Shown: piece after piece, positions 1 through 7,047 of the stretch | Numbering within the stretch: the first letter of the stretch is position 1 | How the letters are laid out: each line of letters starts with the position of its first letter | Origin: a virus | DNA length: 34,347 bases | Reading direction: 5' to 3' (one strand) | Virus record (IMG/VR): IMGVR_UViG_3300037847_005892 | Location: 1 to 34,347 of that record | Notes under the pieces: model-generated | The model's database searches: none | Seen by the model: only the letters and a program-made list of their open reading frames with translations | Told to the model about the DNA's origin: nothing | Made by a program: the position numbers and the translations under genes

Positions 1-412
1 CACCACCTTTAAACCAGTCGCGGAGCGAGTAACCTTTGGACTTAGCAGACTTACCATCGCGTTTTTCAGTGATGATTTCTTCATTCATTTTTCTACCCCG
101 ACAGTGTGCTCGCTGGGAGAATCCTTTTGGATTATTGCAATCGATGGATTTTTTATATTTTGCACTCCACGCTTCCGATACTCCTCCGCCATTAGAGCCC
201 CCATTAGACCCCCCATTCCCATTTCCATTGCCATTTGAACCATTTCCGTTGCCATTCTTCTTCGTACTCTCTGTATCATCGGAAGATTTTTCTTCCTCTT
301 TTTCTTTACGGAGCCAACCACCCATACCAACGACATATCCCATAGGAAGTCTCTTACACTTCTTTGAAGCGTAGCAATAATAATATCCTTTCTTACAGGA
401 CTTTTTCGCCAT
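1..412 (-). CDS. Cys/Gly/Asn-rich cyanophage protein (DUF5872-like), 3' end cut by window
   Basis: 137 codons are visible from ATG at 412 and the frame stays open to the left edge, so the C-terminus is missing. The start overlaps the gp16 stop as TAATG, which suggests translational coupling. Residues 1-35 are basic with three cysteines (C6, C13, C19) and many tyrosines. Residues 36-52 are charged. Residues 53-77 are a pure Gly/Asn/Ser linker. Residues 78-108 hold a second compact segment containing AWSAKYKKSIDCNN and C104. The tail, with KSKGYSLRDWF, is basic. From memory, T4-like cyanophages carry a protein of this make-up beside the terminase genes, and its missing end often matches DUF5872; that part cannot be seen here. 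Function unknown. Location next to gp16 hints at a role in packaging or the virion, but this is inference. Confidence 0.75.
   Translation of the reverse strand, partial: MAKKSCKKGYYYCYASKKCKRLPMGYVVGMGGWLRKEKEEEKSSDDTESTKKNGNGNGSNGNGNGNGGSNGGSNGGGVSEAWSAKYKKSIDCNNPKGFSQRAHCRGRKMNEEIITEKRDGKSAKSKGYSLRDWFKGG
182..256 (-). repeat. Gly/Asn/Ser low-complexity linker coding repeat
   Basis: Short degenerate repeats of AAT/GGN codons encode about 25 residues made only of N, G and S (residues 53-77 of the edge gene). It separates two Cys-containing basic segments and is most simply a flexible linker. Its antisense strand gives a spurious proline-rich reading frame. Confidence 0.85.
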
Positions 413-843
413 TATTTGGTAGTATCTTCTGTATTATTTAGAAAACCTTGTTTCAGTAATTTAGATAGTTCGCTGGTAGATCCAACAAACAATGCATTAT
501 TAGTAACATTACTCGGACCTTTCTTTGTATTATCTTCTTCTAAGTCTTTTAATTTCTTTTGAAGGTCTGCAAGTTTATCAGTAGTATCTGCAACACTCTT
601 GATTAACTGACCAGCAACTTCATACGCTCTAGGACTTGCACTCTCTGCTGCAAGTTCCATAATACCATTAATTGCTTCTTGACCTTTTTCTACCAGGGAA
701 TATAAATTTGCACGAGTATATTCATAATCCTTCTTTATATCATCCTTTTCCACTTTTGGTGGAACAGGTTTGATTGGTTTAGATTCAACAATGCTACTCT
801 CAGTATTGAGTGCTTTGTCAATGGACTCATAATTATCACTCAT
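412..843 (-). CDS. 16: Terminase small subunit (T4 gp16-like)
   Basis: 143 aa, slightly shorter than T4 gp16 (164 aa). In T4-like phages gp16 assembles as a ring that regulates the large terminase gp17 during headful packaging. The central part (about residues 45-105) is predicted helical, with SLVEKGQEAINGIMELAAES followed by a heptad-like stretch ending KLADLQKKLKDLEE. This fits the coiled-coil core of small terminases. The N-terminal 40 residues are acidic or proline-rich, and the C-terminal 35 residues are polar and probably disordered. It follows gp15 after a 5-nt gap and its stop overlaps the next start. Identification rests on this composition plus the gp13-14-15-16 order. The large terminase is not in the window; it is expected further left. 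Confidence 0.85.
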   Translation of the reverse strand: MSDNYESIDKALNTESSIVESKPIKPVPPKVEKDDIKKDYEYTRANLYSLVEKGQEAINGIMELAAESASPRAYEVAGQLIKSVADTTDKLADLQKKLKDLEEDNTKKGPSNVTNNALFVGSTSELSKLLKQGFLNNTEDTTK

Positions 844-848
844 GATTA

Positions 849-1694
849 TTAAATATCAGTTTTTCTAGTTGGACTGTAAGTCTTGCCGTCACCTAAGAAC
901 TGCCAATCTTCATCAAATCCAAAGTTATCACCTGGCATGAGAAGTGCATGATCTTGTGAATCAATTACACCATCATTGTTTTTATCTTCTTTAGCAGTTG
1001 GTGTAACTGTATAACGCATTTCACGCTTAGCAGTTGCTCTATCGGTATTTGCATACATATCAACCTGAACCTTACGGATAAGTCCATCACTACTATCAGC
1101 AATGTGACCAAACAGATATGTTTTTGCTGTAAATCTTAAGGTGTGAATTAATGCTCTTCTTGTATCAAAATTTCCTTCATAATCATCCTGGAAACTTACA
1201 GAATCTAGAATAATGGGAATATCTCTTTTCTCACCAATTGATTCAACTAAGTCAATTGTCAAATTAAAATGTGGTTGAAAGTATGGAAGAATCTGCTCTA
1301 AAATCTGTAATGAATCATCATTCAGTTTTGAAAGAACATTTAATTCAAAACCAATATTATAAGGAACAGGCATGAAAACCTTTTTAACCTTATCTCCATT
1401 ATCACATGTTTTGAATGTTTGAACCAAACTAGATTTTCTAGTCGAATCGTAATCAATAGAAGTCATTTCAAATGACATTCTAGGCATGGTCATTTGAACT
1501 GCTTTGTTCAAATCTGCTTGTTGAGTTATTCTTGCAAGAAACTTTTGACTGGGACCGTATGCTAGAGGAACTTTTATTTGACTCTCAGCATTACCATTTT
1601 GATCAGAATGGCGAACATGAACGTCATTGAACAGTGTTCCAAACGCTATAATCGTCTTTCTAATTATTTCGTGGTAATAATAATTTCCTAACAT
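849..1694 (-). CDS. 15: Tail sheath stabiliser / tail completion protein (T4 gp15-like)
   Basis: 281 aa, close to T4 gp15 (272 aa). gp15 forms the hexameric tail terminator that caps the sheath and tube and meets the neck. The N-terminus MLGNYYYHEIIRKTIIAFGT and the segment MPVPYNIGFELNVLSKLNDD (about residues 108-127) are typical of T4-like gp15. A beta-rich body runs to about residue 230. The start ATG at 1694 overlaps the gp14 stop (TAATG), which fixes the start and suggests coupling. An unusual extra near the C-terminus is a full 12-residue calcium-loop pattern, D237-x-N-x-D-G-x-I-D-x-x-D248, annotated separately. The tail after it ends FGFDEDWQFLGDGKTYSPTR. Confidence 0.92.
   Translation of the reverse strand: MLGNYYYHEIIRKTIIAFGTLFNDVHVRHSDQNGNAESQIKVPLAYGPSQKFLARITQQADLNKAVQMTMPRMSFEMTSIDYDSTRKSSLVQTFKTCDNGDKVKKVFMPVPYNIGFELNVLSKLNDDSLQILEQILPYFQPHFNLTIDLVESIGEKRDIPIILDSVSFQDDYEGNFDTRRALIHTLRFTAKTYLFGHIADSSDGLIRKVQVDMYANTDRATAKREMRYTVTPTAKEDKNNDGVIDSQDHALLMPGDNFGFDEDWQFLGDGKTYSPTRKTDI
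951..986 (-). other. Dockerin/EF-hand-type calcium loop within gp15
   Basis: Residues 237-248 of gp15 read DKNNDGVIDSQD. This matches the 12-residue consensus with D at 1, N at 3, D at 5, G at 6, I at 8, D at 9 and D at 12. Asp rather than Glu at position 12 is the dockerin style. Only one loop is visible and no paired loop follows. Calcium binding is inferred from the pattern alone. Confidence 0.7.
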
Positions 1695-3751
1695 TAAAAT
1701 GTCCCAAATGGATTGGTTTCAGTGAAATCTAAGAGGTTATCTCCAAGAGTTTCAAACTCATCGTTCTCGCTATATTTATCATAAGTATCAAGTGGGTTAT
1801 AAATTTGGACTGGATATGATGCTCCAGAATCTCTGCCAATAATTTCTTCACCCTCAAAGAATACAGAACCCGTAGTTGTTCCAATACCAACATTGGCAAC
1901 TTTTAGGCGGAATAAATCTGCATCCCACTCTTTAACTCTTGCTTCAATACCAGACCTAGAACCATAAACAACTTCATTAAATATGTAATTTCCAGATGAT
2001 TTAATTGTTTCTGGATCTGCAATAGTAACCGTTGGATTTGAACTATATCCTTTACCAGCATTTTTGATAAAGATGGATTTAACAATAACATTATTTCCAT
2101 CTTTACCAAGAGAAGCAATGCCAACAGCGGCGGCAGTACTTGGATCCTTGAATTGGGGATCATTAGATACTGTAACTACTGGTGCATTAGCATGTGGAGA
2201 TTTGGTATATCCACTACCAGGATTTGTTAATGTAATACCAGTGATAGTACCACTATTGCTTAAGACTGCTGTTCCTGTTGCCGTCGTTCCAACAACTGTT
2301 TCAATTGTTTCTGGAGTTAATCTGAAACCAGATCCACTCATACTACCAGAAATATTTACTGCATTAAAACTTGTACCTGTTTGATAATCATATCCACCAT
2401 AAAGTTGTGTAAATCCGGTAATTTCTCCATATTGATTTACGGAATCAATACGGGCTCTTGCCTCAGTTCCAGCAAATCCAACCCTATTGAATGTAACTAC
2501 ATCACCAACCTGATAATTTGAACCATGACTTCCTGCAAATCCTCCTACTCCACTACTATTAAGATTTCCGTTTGGATCTTGCGTGTAGACATCGCCTGTT
2601 TTGATACCAGCACTATTCAATCTAAAGGAACTGATTGATCCAGATCTATTTGGTGGTGTTACTGTTACCGTTGGTGTTGAAACATATGCTTCACCAGCAC
2701 CAGTCATAGTAAATGATGTAATAGTTCCGCTAACACCTACTGTTGCAGTTGCTGTTGCTCCTACATCAGGTCTAGGAATTGTAACTACCGGTGGAGTTGC
2801 ATATCCAGTACCACCATCAGTAACATTAAATCTAATAACACCTGCACCTACTGTTACAAGTTGTGCAGTTGCTGCAGCACCAACTCCTCCACCACCAGAA
2901 ATAGTAATTTTAGGCGGAGATGTATAACCAGAACCTGCCTGTGTCAAGAGGATTTCCTTAAGGGATGTAACACCACCCTTTGTGGTAAGAATACCTACAG
3001 CATATGCATTATCACCCTCTTGTCCAGTGGGAGATGGGTCAATTGTAATATTTGGTGCAGAGGTATATCCAGAACCATCATTATTCAAGAAAACTTGTCT
3101 AACATATCCACTGGCAGAAGTTCCCTGAATCTGTGCAATTGCAGTTGCAGTTCTACCAACACCAATCAAATTCAACGTAGTAATATAACCTTCATCTTGA
3201 ACTTGAGAATCAATCATCTCAATAGAGGTATCAATTACCTCATCTTCGTACTCGAAGAGTTCACACTTAAGTTGATAAACATAATTTTTTCCTAACTGGT
3301 AGAAAGGATCTTCATGCTCAACAAACTTAACTTCAAATAATCTTTGACCTAGTGGGAAATATATTAAATCGCCTTCTCTTGGTCTTGTAGATAAGATAAT
3401 CTCTCCTTCTCCAGTCCCATCATCAAGACCTGCCATAAATGGAGCGATGAACTCTTCAAATCTTTCCTTTGATATTGTAAGAATAAGTTCATCTCTTACA
3501 CTTACACCAAACTTCGTAAGAACATCTCCAGCACCAGAGTATCCATCAAAATTATTGACGTATGCTTCAATAGAATAGTTGTCATCAAACTTGGAAGTTT
3601 GAACTTCTTCTATTATACTTTTTTTATTAACGTATTTTCTGGGAATATATGTTACTTCTACACCATGAAATTGCAGATGCTCATTCACAATATCTTGAAT
3701 GAGTCTCTGCTCAGAAGCAGTCCCTTGTAAGAAAAAAGGATTAAGTGCCAT
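1694..3751 (-). CDS. 14: Neck protein (T4 gp14-like) with large internal repeat insertion
   Basis: 685 aa against 256 aa for T4 gp14. gp14 forms, with gp13, the neck ring that closes the filled head and receives the tail. Residues 1-185 look like ordinary gp14: MALNPFFLQGTASEQRLIQD at the start, then a passage with KFGVSVRDELILTISKERF and a REGDLIYFP turn. Residues 590-685 resume with a passage ending LLDFTETNPFGTF. Between them (about 190-590) lies a Gly/Thr/Ser/Val-rich beta region with six G-x-G-Y units, described separately. The reading frame is continuous, so this is an expansion rather than a fusion of two genes. Start overlaps the gp13 stop (TAATG); stop overlaps the gp15 start (TAATG). 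Assignment rests on the two ends and on order between gp13 and gp15. Confidence 0.88.
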   Translation of the reverse strand: MALNPFFLQGTASEQRLIQDIVNEHLQFHGVEVTYIPRKYVNKKSIIEEVQTSKFDDNYSIEAYVNNFDGYSGAGDVLTKFGVSVRDELILTISKERFEEFIAPFMAGLDDGTGEGEIILSTRPREGDLIYFPLGQRLFEVKFVEHEDPFYQLGKNYVYQLKCELFEYEDEVIDTSIEMIDSQVQDEGYITTLNLIGVGRTATAIAQIQGTSASGYVRQVFLNNDGSGYTSAPNITIDPSPTGQEGDNAYAVGILTTKGGVTSLKEILLTQAGSGYTSPPKITISGGGGVGAAATAQLVTVGAGVIRFNVTDGGTGYATPPVVTIPRPDVGATATATVGVSGTITSFTMTGAGEAYVSTPTVTVTPPNRSGSISSFRLNSAGIKTGDVYTQDPNGNLNSSGVGGFAGSHGSNYQVGDVVTFNRVGFAGTEARARIDSVNQYGEITGFTQLYGGYDYQTGTSFNAVNISGSMSGSGFRLTPETIETVVGTTATGTAVLSNSGTITGITLTNPGSGYTKSPHANAPVVTVSNDPQFKDPSTAAAVGIASLGKDGNNVIVKSIFIKNAGKGYSSNPTVTIADPETIKSSGNYIFNEVVYGSRSGIEARVKEWDADLFRLKVANVGIGTTTGSVFFEGEEIIGRDSGASYPVQIYNPLDTYDKYSENDEFETLGDNLLDFTETNPFGTF
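2021..3079 (-). repeat. Six-unit G-x-G-Y repeat array inside gp14
   Basis: Six related units begin near residues 225, 271, 312, 351, 512 and 564 of gp14: DGSGYTSAPNITI, QAGSGYTSPPKITI, DGGTGYATPPVVTI, GAGEAYVSTPTVTV, a GSGYTKSP unit with a short insert before PVVTV, and NAGKGYSSNPTVTI. The first four are 38-46 residues apart; a different Gly-rich segment (about 370-500) separates them from the last two. Likeness is visible in the DNA as well, with recurring runs near GTATATCCAG on the plus strand. This fits small beta-strand modules; no function is proven. Confidence 0.85.
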
Positions 3752-4581
3752 TATCCAATAAAGTCGAGAGGTGGTAATTCATACTCAGACATCATTCTTC
3801 CTTTGATATCTGCAATTTCAGATTCTGCTTGTTGCAGAATTTCTCCTCCATTTAGTTCGATTCCACCAGGAAGTTTGACTCCACGGAATTTACTTAAGTT
3901 TCTTCCCCACTGTCTCTTGATAAGTGCAGTAAGATATTGCTTCATCCAACTATCATTGTAAATTTGTACAAATGATTCTGGATCAAGTGCTCTATAGCAC
4001 TCAATGATGATAAATTCGTCTTTTGGTTGAGAACCCCAATCTATATCGAGATATAATCTATCTTGTCTCTTATTAAATCTTATCTGTTTATCAGTTGTCA
4101 ATAAGAAGTCAATGTCCTCAAGATAACTCTTGGTCATTGCATACTGAAGGAGTTCAACTGAGTTGAAGTAGTAAAGGTCGTTCAAAAACAGTTGATACTT
4201 GATACTAAACATTCCACCAGAAATGGAACTAGTATCAAATTTAAAAATCTTTTCGATTCCAATTACAGAATCGGGAACTTGAATGTAGTTGGAAGTTTCG
4301 TAAAAGTTGTAAGTTCTATTGGAAGTATCGGTAGCAGTTGTGTTTACAATGCCTGTTCCAGTAGTTCCTTGTGCCTTTCCTCTATCTACATCATCCTGTG
4401 TAATCTTATACTTAAGATACATCTTTTCAACACCGTCATAGTGACGCTCGTTGAAATATTGAATGGCATCATCAACTAAATCATCAATTTGATCATCATC
4501 CACGTTGATTTCCAACACTGGAGCACCAAGTTGACGCAAACAGTAATCTATAAGTCCTTGCCTAGTTGATGGTTTTGCCAT
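3751..4581 (-). CDS. 13: Neck protein (T4 gp13-like)
   Basis: 276 aa (T4 gp13 is 309 aa). With gp14 it forms the neck that seals the portal after packaging and allows tail joining. The first 60 residues are strongly gp13-like: LIDYCLRQLGAPVLEINVDD, then DDLVDDAIQYFNERHYDG and YLKYKIT. The middle has a short low-complexity Gly/Thr loop (about 73-90), and residues 100-200 contain an Asp/Tyr-rich stretch. The tail SEIADIKGRMMSEYELPPLD is also typical. It begins 1 nt after the 61-aa gene and its stop overlaps the gp14 start (TAATG). Confidence 0.92.
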   Translation of the reverse strand: MAKPSTRQGLIDYCLRQLGAPVLEINVDDDQIDDLVDDAIQYFNERHYDGVEKMYLKYKITQDDVDRGKAQGTTGTGIVNTTATDTSNRTYNFYETSNYIQVPDSVIGIEKIFKFDTSSISGGMFSIKYQLFLNDLYYFNSVELLQYAMTKSYLEDIDFLLTTDKQIRFNKRQDRLYLDIDWGSQPKDEFIIIECYRALDPESFVQIYNDSWMKQYLTALIKRQWGRNLSKFRGVKLPGGIELNGGEILQQAESEIADIKGRMMSEYELPPLDFIG

Positions 4582-4582
4582 A

Positions 4583-4768
4583 TTAACCTTCTAATTGTGC
4601 CTTGAGGTCTGCATTTTCTTCTAGCAGAGCATCCATTTGTTCCTTGAAATCCTGAGTCAAGGTTGCTAACTTTGCCTCAAGAAGAACGTTTTGATTTGAT
4701 ACCGTTGCTAGTTTAGAATTGTATATTTTAATGAGAACATTAACATCCACTTCACTTTGATTTTCCAT
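4583..4768 (-). CDS. Small coiled-coil protein, 61 aa
   Basis: Most of its length looks like one amphipathic helix or coiled coil, with regularly spaced Leu/Ile/Val (ASKL-type and LLEAKLATLTQDF segments, ending ALLEENADLKAQLEG). It is acidic, with no cysteine and no membrane segment. GAGGT overlapping the stop of the upstream gene serves as ribosome binding site 7 nt before the ATG. I recall similar short proteins next to gp13 in cyanophages, but no function is established. Its place between a fibre-like gene and gp13 suggests a minor virion or assembly role (inference). Confidence 0.8.
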   Translation of the reverse strand: MENQSEVDVNVLIKIYNSKLATVSNQNVLLEAKLATLTQDFKEQMDALLEENADLKAQLEG

Positions 4769-4776
4769 TAATTACC

Positions 4777-6402
4777 TCAGAAAGTACCCCCGTCAAGTGT
4801 CGAAGTCCAGTGGGGCTTATTAGTATATATTACGCTAACAGAACTGGGAACTGAACCAAGATTAGCGATTGCACCGTTTTGACCTTCTCTTCTCAAATTG
4901 TTGGAAGTATTAAATGTACCTTCAACACCAACTAAGTTAACAGTGCTGCTATTAGTAACTCCAGATTCAACAATACCATATGCACCTGTGCTATCTTGTC
5001 TAACAATATCGCCAGTTGCAGCGGTAATATTTGCACCAAGAGTTAAAGTATTCTTTGTGATAGCAGTCAGAACTTGCTTAGAAGTAATAACTGGAGCAGC
5101 AGGTGCGTTTGTAGATCTTTGAAGACCTGTGTCATCGAAGAATACAACACCACCAGTTGCAAAGTCACCAGATTGATAATAGATACCTTTGATATCTAAG
5201 AATCCTTTTGTTCCAGTGACAACACTGTTAGCAATAGCAGCATCAGGAACATAAGTCCATCTTCTGCTATCATCAGCATGAGTTCCATGGTTATCAGCAT
5301 CTGCTGCGCTGTCGGCAATGGAACTATCATCCATACCAAAGAAACCAGTCTTATTATTAGCGGTTCCAGAACTGGTATTGAATGCGAAAGAAATACCTCT
5401 GTCGGTATTGCTATCGTATCCGTGAGTGATTGTTACTTGTGCTGTGGTAGAAATACCAGCAGTAGTGGCGTTATTAAACGTAATTGTTTTAGCGCCAGTA
5501 TTGTAAGAACTGATTACGGTTGCAGCAGCAATACCAGTTCCAGCAAGAGAGTCGCCAGTGTTGATACCAACAACAGAATCCAGAGTCAGTGTTGTAGCAC
5601 CACTGCTGGCATCTGCCATAACAGTTCTGGTGCTAGTTGTATCACCAATATGGAAAATTGGATCATTAAGAGTCTTGGATGTGGAATTAACTGTAGTGGT
5701 TGTTCCATCAACCTGAAGACTACCCTTGATGATTACAGTACCTTCATTACTTAAACCATCGGGATATGGATCCAGATACAGAATATCTGTTCCACCAGAT
5801 TCTGTAGAAATAATATTATCTTCAATTTTTATATTACCGAATCTTGATTGTGCGGTAACAGCAATGTCAGTATTCCAGGTCCATCCAGCACCAGTTACCT
5901 GGACACGGTCAGTACCATTCTCATCATATTCAATCTTTGCATCTTTATCATCACCTAAAGATACGAAAGTATCATCAGGAATATGAACTTCACCAGAACC
6001 ATGAGGATCTAATTTGATGTCCCCATCAGTATCGGTTGATGAAATTACATTTCCATCAATTCTAAGATTATCTACGTTCCACTGGTCTACCTTGAGCGAT
6101 TCTGCTCCGCCCAAACCAGAGTTAGTTGCTGGTGCCATGATGGCAACAACACCTCTATCTGAATTTCTAGTATTATGAGACGCTGCTGGAATATTTCCAG
6201 GAGTGTGCTCCATCATGGAGGTGTAGTAATGACCACCAACGGGGTGAGTGTTGGTTCCATCATCACCAAGGAAAATTCTATCCTTGTATTGGTTTACTCC
6301 TCCGAAGCTACCAATACCAGTTACATAACCGAATTCGCCCCATGCTAAGGTTGATGGTTTACTAGTACCTGAGGATCTTTTGATCCTGATAATACTTGCC
6401 AT
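4777..6402 (-). CDS. Virion structural, tail-fibre-like protein, 541 aa
   Basis: The N-terminus ASIIRIKRSSGTSKPSTLAW followed by GEFGY resembles the N-terminal segment of phage receptor-binding proteins of the Mtd type, where a short beta unit has an R-R-G-T/GE-L-GY pattern. Residues about 113-146 and 189-225 form two related units: LRIDGNVISSTDTDGDIKLD and IKIEDNIISTESGGTDILYL, each followed by a D-P. This is typical of beta-solenoid fibre proteins. The rest is Thr/Ser/Gly/Ala-rich, with VMADASSGATTLTLDSVVGI and similar strands. The C-terminus ends LDGGTF. It lies between gp8/DUF4815 and gp13, where T4 has gp9-gp12 and the whisker gene, so an adhesin or baseplate-fibre role is plausible. The exact function is inference. 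It starts 1 nt after the stop of the 75-aa gene. Confidence 0.72.
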   Translation of the reverse strand: MASIIRIKRSSGTSKPSTLAWGEFGYVTGIGSFGGVNQYKDRIFLGDDGTNTHPVGGHYYTSMMEHTPGNIPAASHNTRNSDRGVVAIMAPATNSGLGGAESLKVDQWNVDNLRIDGNVISSTDTDGDIKLDPHGSGEVHIPDDTFVSLGDDKDAKIEYDENGTDRVQVTGAGWTWNTDIAVTAQSRFGNIKIEDNIISTESGGTDILYLDPYPDGLSNEGTVIIKGSLQVDGTTTTVNSTSKTLNDPIFHIGDTTSTRTVMADASSGATTLTLDSVVGINTGDSLAGTGIAAATVISSYNTGAKTITFNNATTAGISTTAQVTITHGYDSNTDRGISFAFNTSSGTANNKTGFFGMDDSSIADSAADADNHGTHADDSRRWTYVPDAAIANSVVTGTKGFLDIKGIYYQSGDFATGGVVFFDDTGLQRSTNAPAAPVITSKQVLTAITKNTLTLGANITAATGDIVRQDSTGAYGIVESGVTNSSTVNLVGVEGTFNTSNNLRREGQNGAIANLGSVPSSVSVIYTNKPHWTSTLDGGTF

Positions 6403-6403
6403 G

Positions 6404-6631
6404 TCAGAAATTTCCTCCGTTGATGTCTAAATTCTGAGTCGCGCCTGGTGTAAGAGTCAACGTTGCTTCCCACTTTTGGATTGAACTGTTATAAACCAGT
6501 ACCATTCCATTTTGTAAGTTTTGAGCACTAACATCGCTAAGTTCAGCCAAAGAGAGACCTTGAGCACCAGCAAGTGAAGATATTACTTTTACTGCAGGTT
6601 GTTGCCCTACTCTGACCTTAATATCAGCCAT
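6404..6631 (-). CDS. Small virion protein candidate, 75 aa
   Basis: Begins MADIKVRVGQQPAVKVIS, contains LSLAELSDVSAQNLQNGMVL (about 25-44) and a W in SIQKWEATLTL, and ends LDINGGNF. The middle motif, 'LSDV...L.nG.vLvyns...kW', is common in phage tail-fibre proteins, where it forms a beta unit. It is the first gene after the late promoter at 6660-6667 and sits immediately before the 541-aa fibre-like gene, whose C-terminus has a similar G-G-x-F ending. No clear Shine-Dalgarno sequence precedes the ATG. A structural role is likely, but no specific function can be named. Confidence 0.75.
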   Translation of the reverse strand: MADIKVRVGQQPAVKVISSLAGAQGLSLAELSDVSAQNLQNGMVLVYNSSIQKWEATLTLTPGATQNLDINGGNF

Positions 6632-6653
6632 TTACTATAGATTTTCAGGATCT

Positions 6654-6672
6654 AGGAATTATTTATATTCCT
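6654..6672. repeat. Short inverted repeat around the late promoter
   Basis: Plus-strand arms AGGAAT (6654-6659) and ATTCCT (6667-6672) flank a 7-nt AT-only centre. The late promoter box lies across the centre. It may be chance in AT-rich DNA, or may act on the transcript 3' end or the promoter. Confidence 0.45.
6660..6667 (-). promoter_or_regulatory. T4-type late promoter (TATAAATA)
   Basis: Exact TATAAATA on the minus strand, 28 nt before the ATG of the 75-aa gene. It is the T4 late consensus read by a gp55-type sigma with gp33/gp45. It overlaps the TAA stop of the 59-aa gene. Likely drives the 75-aa/541-aa/61-aa/gp13-gp16 group. Confidence 0.75.
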
Positions 6673-6842
6673 TCAAGTCCCAATCTGCCTACAACTTCTT
6701 GTTGCTTCAGATAAAGTTTTGCGTAAGATTTTGCAATATCTTTTAATAATGTCCTATCGTCACAAGAATCAATCTCTTTCGCAAGTTTCGTATATTCAAA
6801 ACTTTTAGAGAGATTTTCTAGAGTGATTTCATTTGGGTCCAT
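6663..6842 (-). CDS. Small conserved-type protein, 59 aa
   Basis: Translation from ATG at 6842 begins MDPNEITLENLSKSFEYTKL and continues with an acidic DSCDD segment, then a helix with AKSYAKLYLKQQEV, ending RLGLEGI. It is mostly helical with one cysteine and no membrane segment. The start lies inside the end of the 72-aa gene (14-nt overlap, different frame). The TAA stop is part of the late promoter box. I have an impression of similar proteins at this place in other T4-like cyanophages, which with the tight packing supports it as real. Function unknown. Confidence 0.75.
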   Translation of the reverse strand: MDPNEITLENLSKSFEYTKLAKEIDSCDDRTLLKDIAKSYAKLYLKQQEVVGRLGLEGI

Positions 6843-7047
6843 TAGTAAGCTCCTTCAGTAGAGATTTGATTTCTTCAATATCCTTTTTAAGTGTATCAAG
6901 TTCTTCTCGTTCTGTCTGCCTTCGTTGTTTCATTCTTTTATATTGTGCGTAACCGGAGGTATCCATATTAACGATTGCTCCGGTATTTCGATCCCTAAAC
7001 AGATTAGGTTCTCCCTCAACGGGAATTAAATCCTCTTGATTCATCAT
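6829..7047 (-). CDS. Small protein with C-terminal coiled coil, 72 aa
   Basis: The N-terminal half (about 1-36) contains PVEGEPNLFRDRNTGAIVNM, which suggests a small beta unit. The C-terminal half is a charged coiled coil: QRRQTEREELDTLKKDIEEI then KSLLKEL. The start overlaps the stop of the 2466-aa gene as ATGA. A second ATG follows directly (residue 2), so the true start could be 3 nt later. Probably a virion or assembly accessory protein, since it sits in the late structural operon. The exact role is unknown. Confidence 0.78.
   Translation of the reverse strand: MMNQEDLIPVEGEPNLFRDRNTGAIVNMDTSGYAQYKRMKQRRQTEREELDTLKKDIEEIKSLLKELTNGPK

Noticed and set aside
36-374. Plus-strand proline-rich reading frame
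   Set aside because: It is the antisense of the Gly/Asn linker gene; the Pro/Phe runs come from complementing GGN/AAT codons, and all other genes are on the minus strand.
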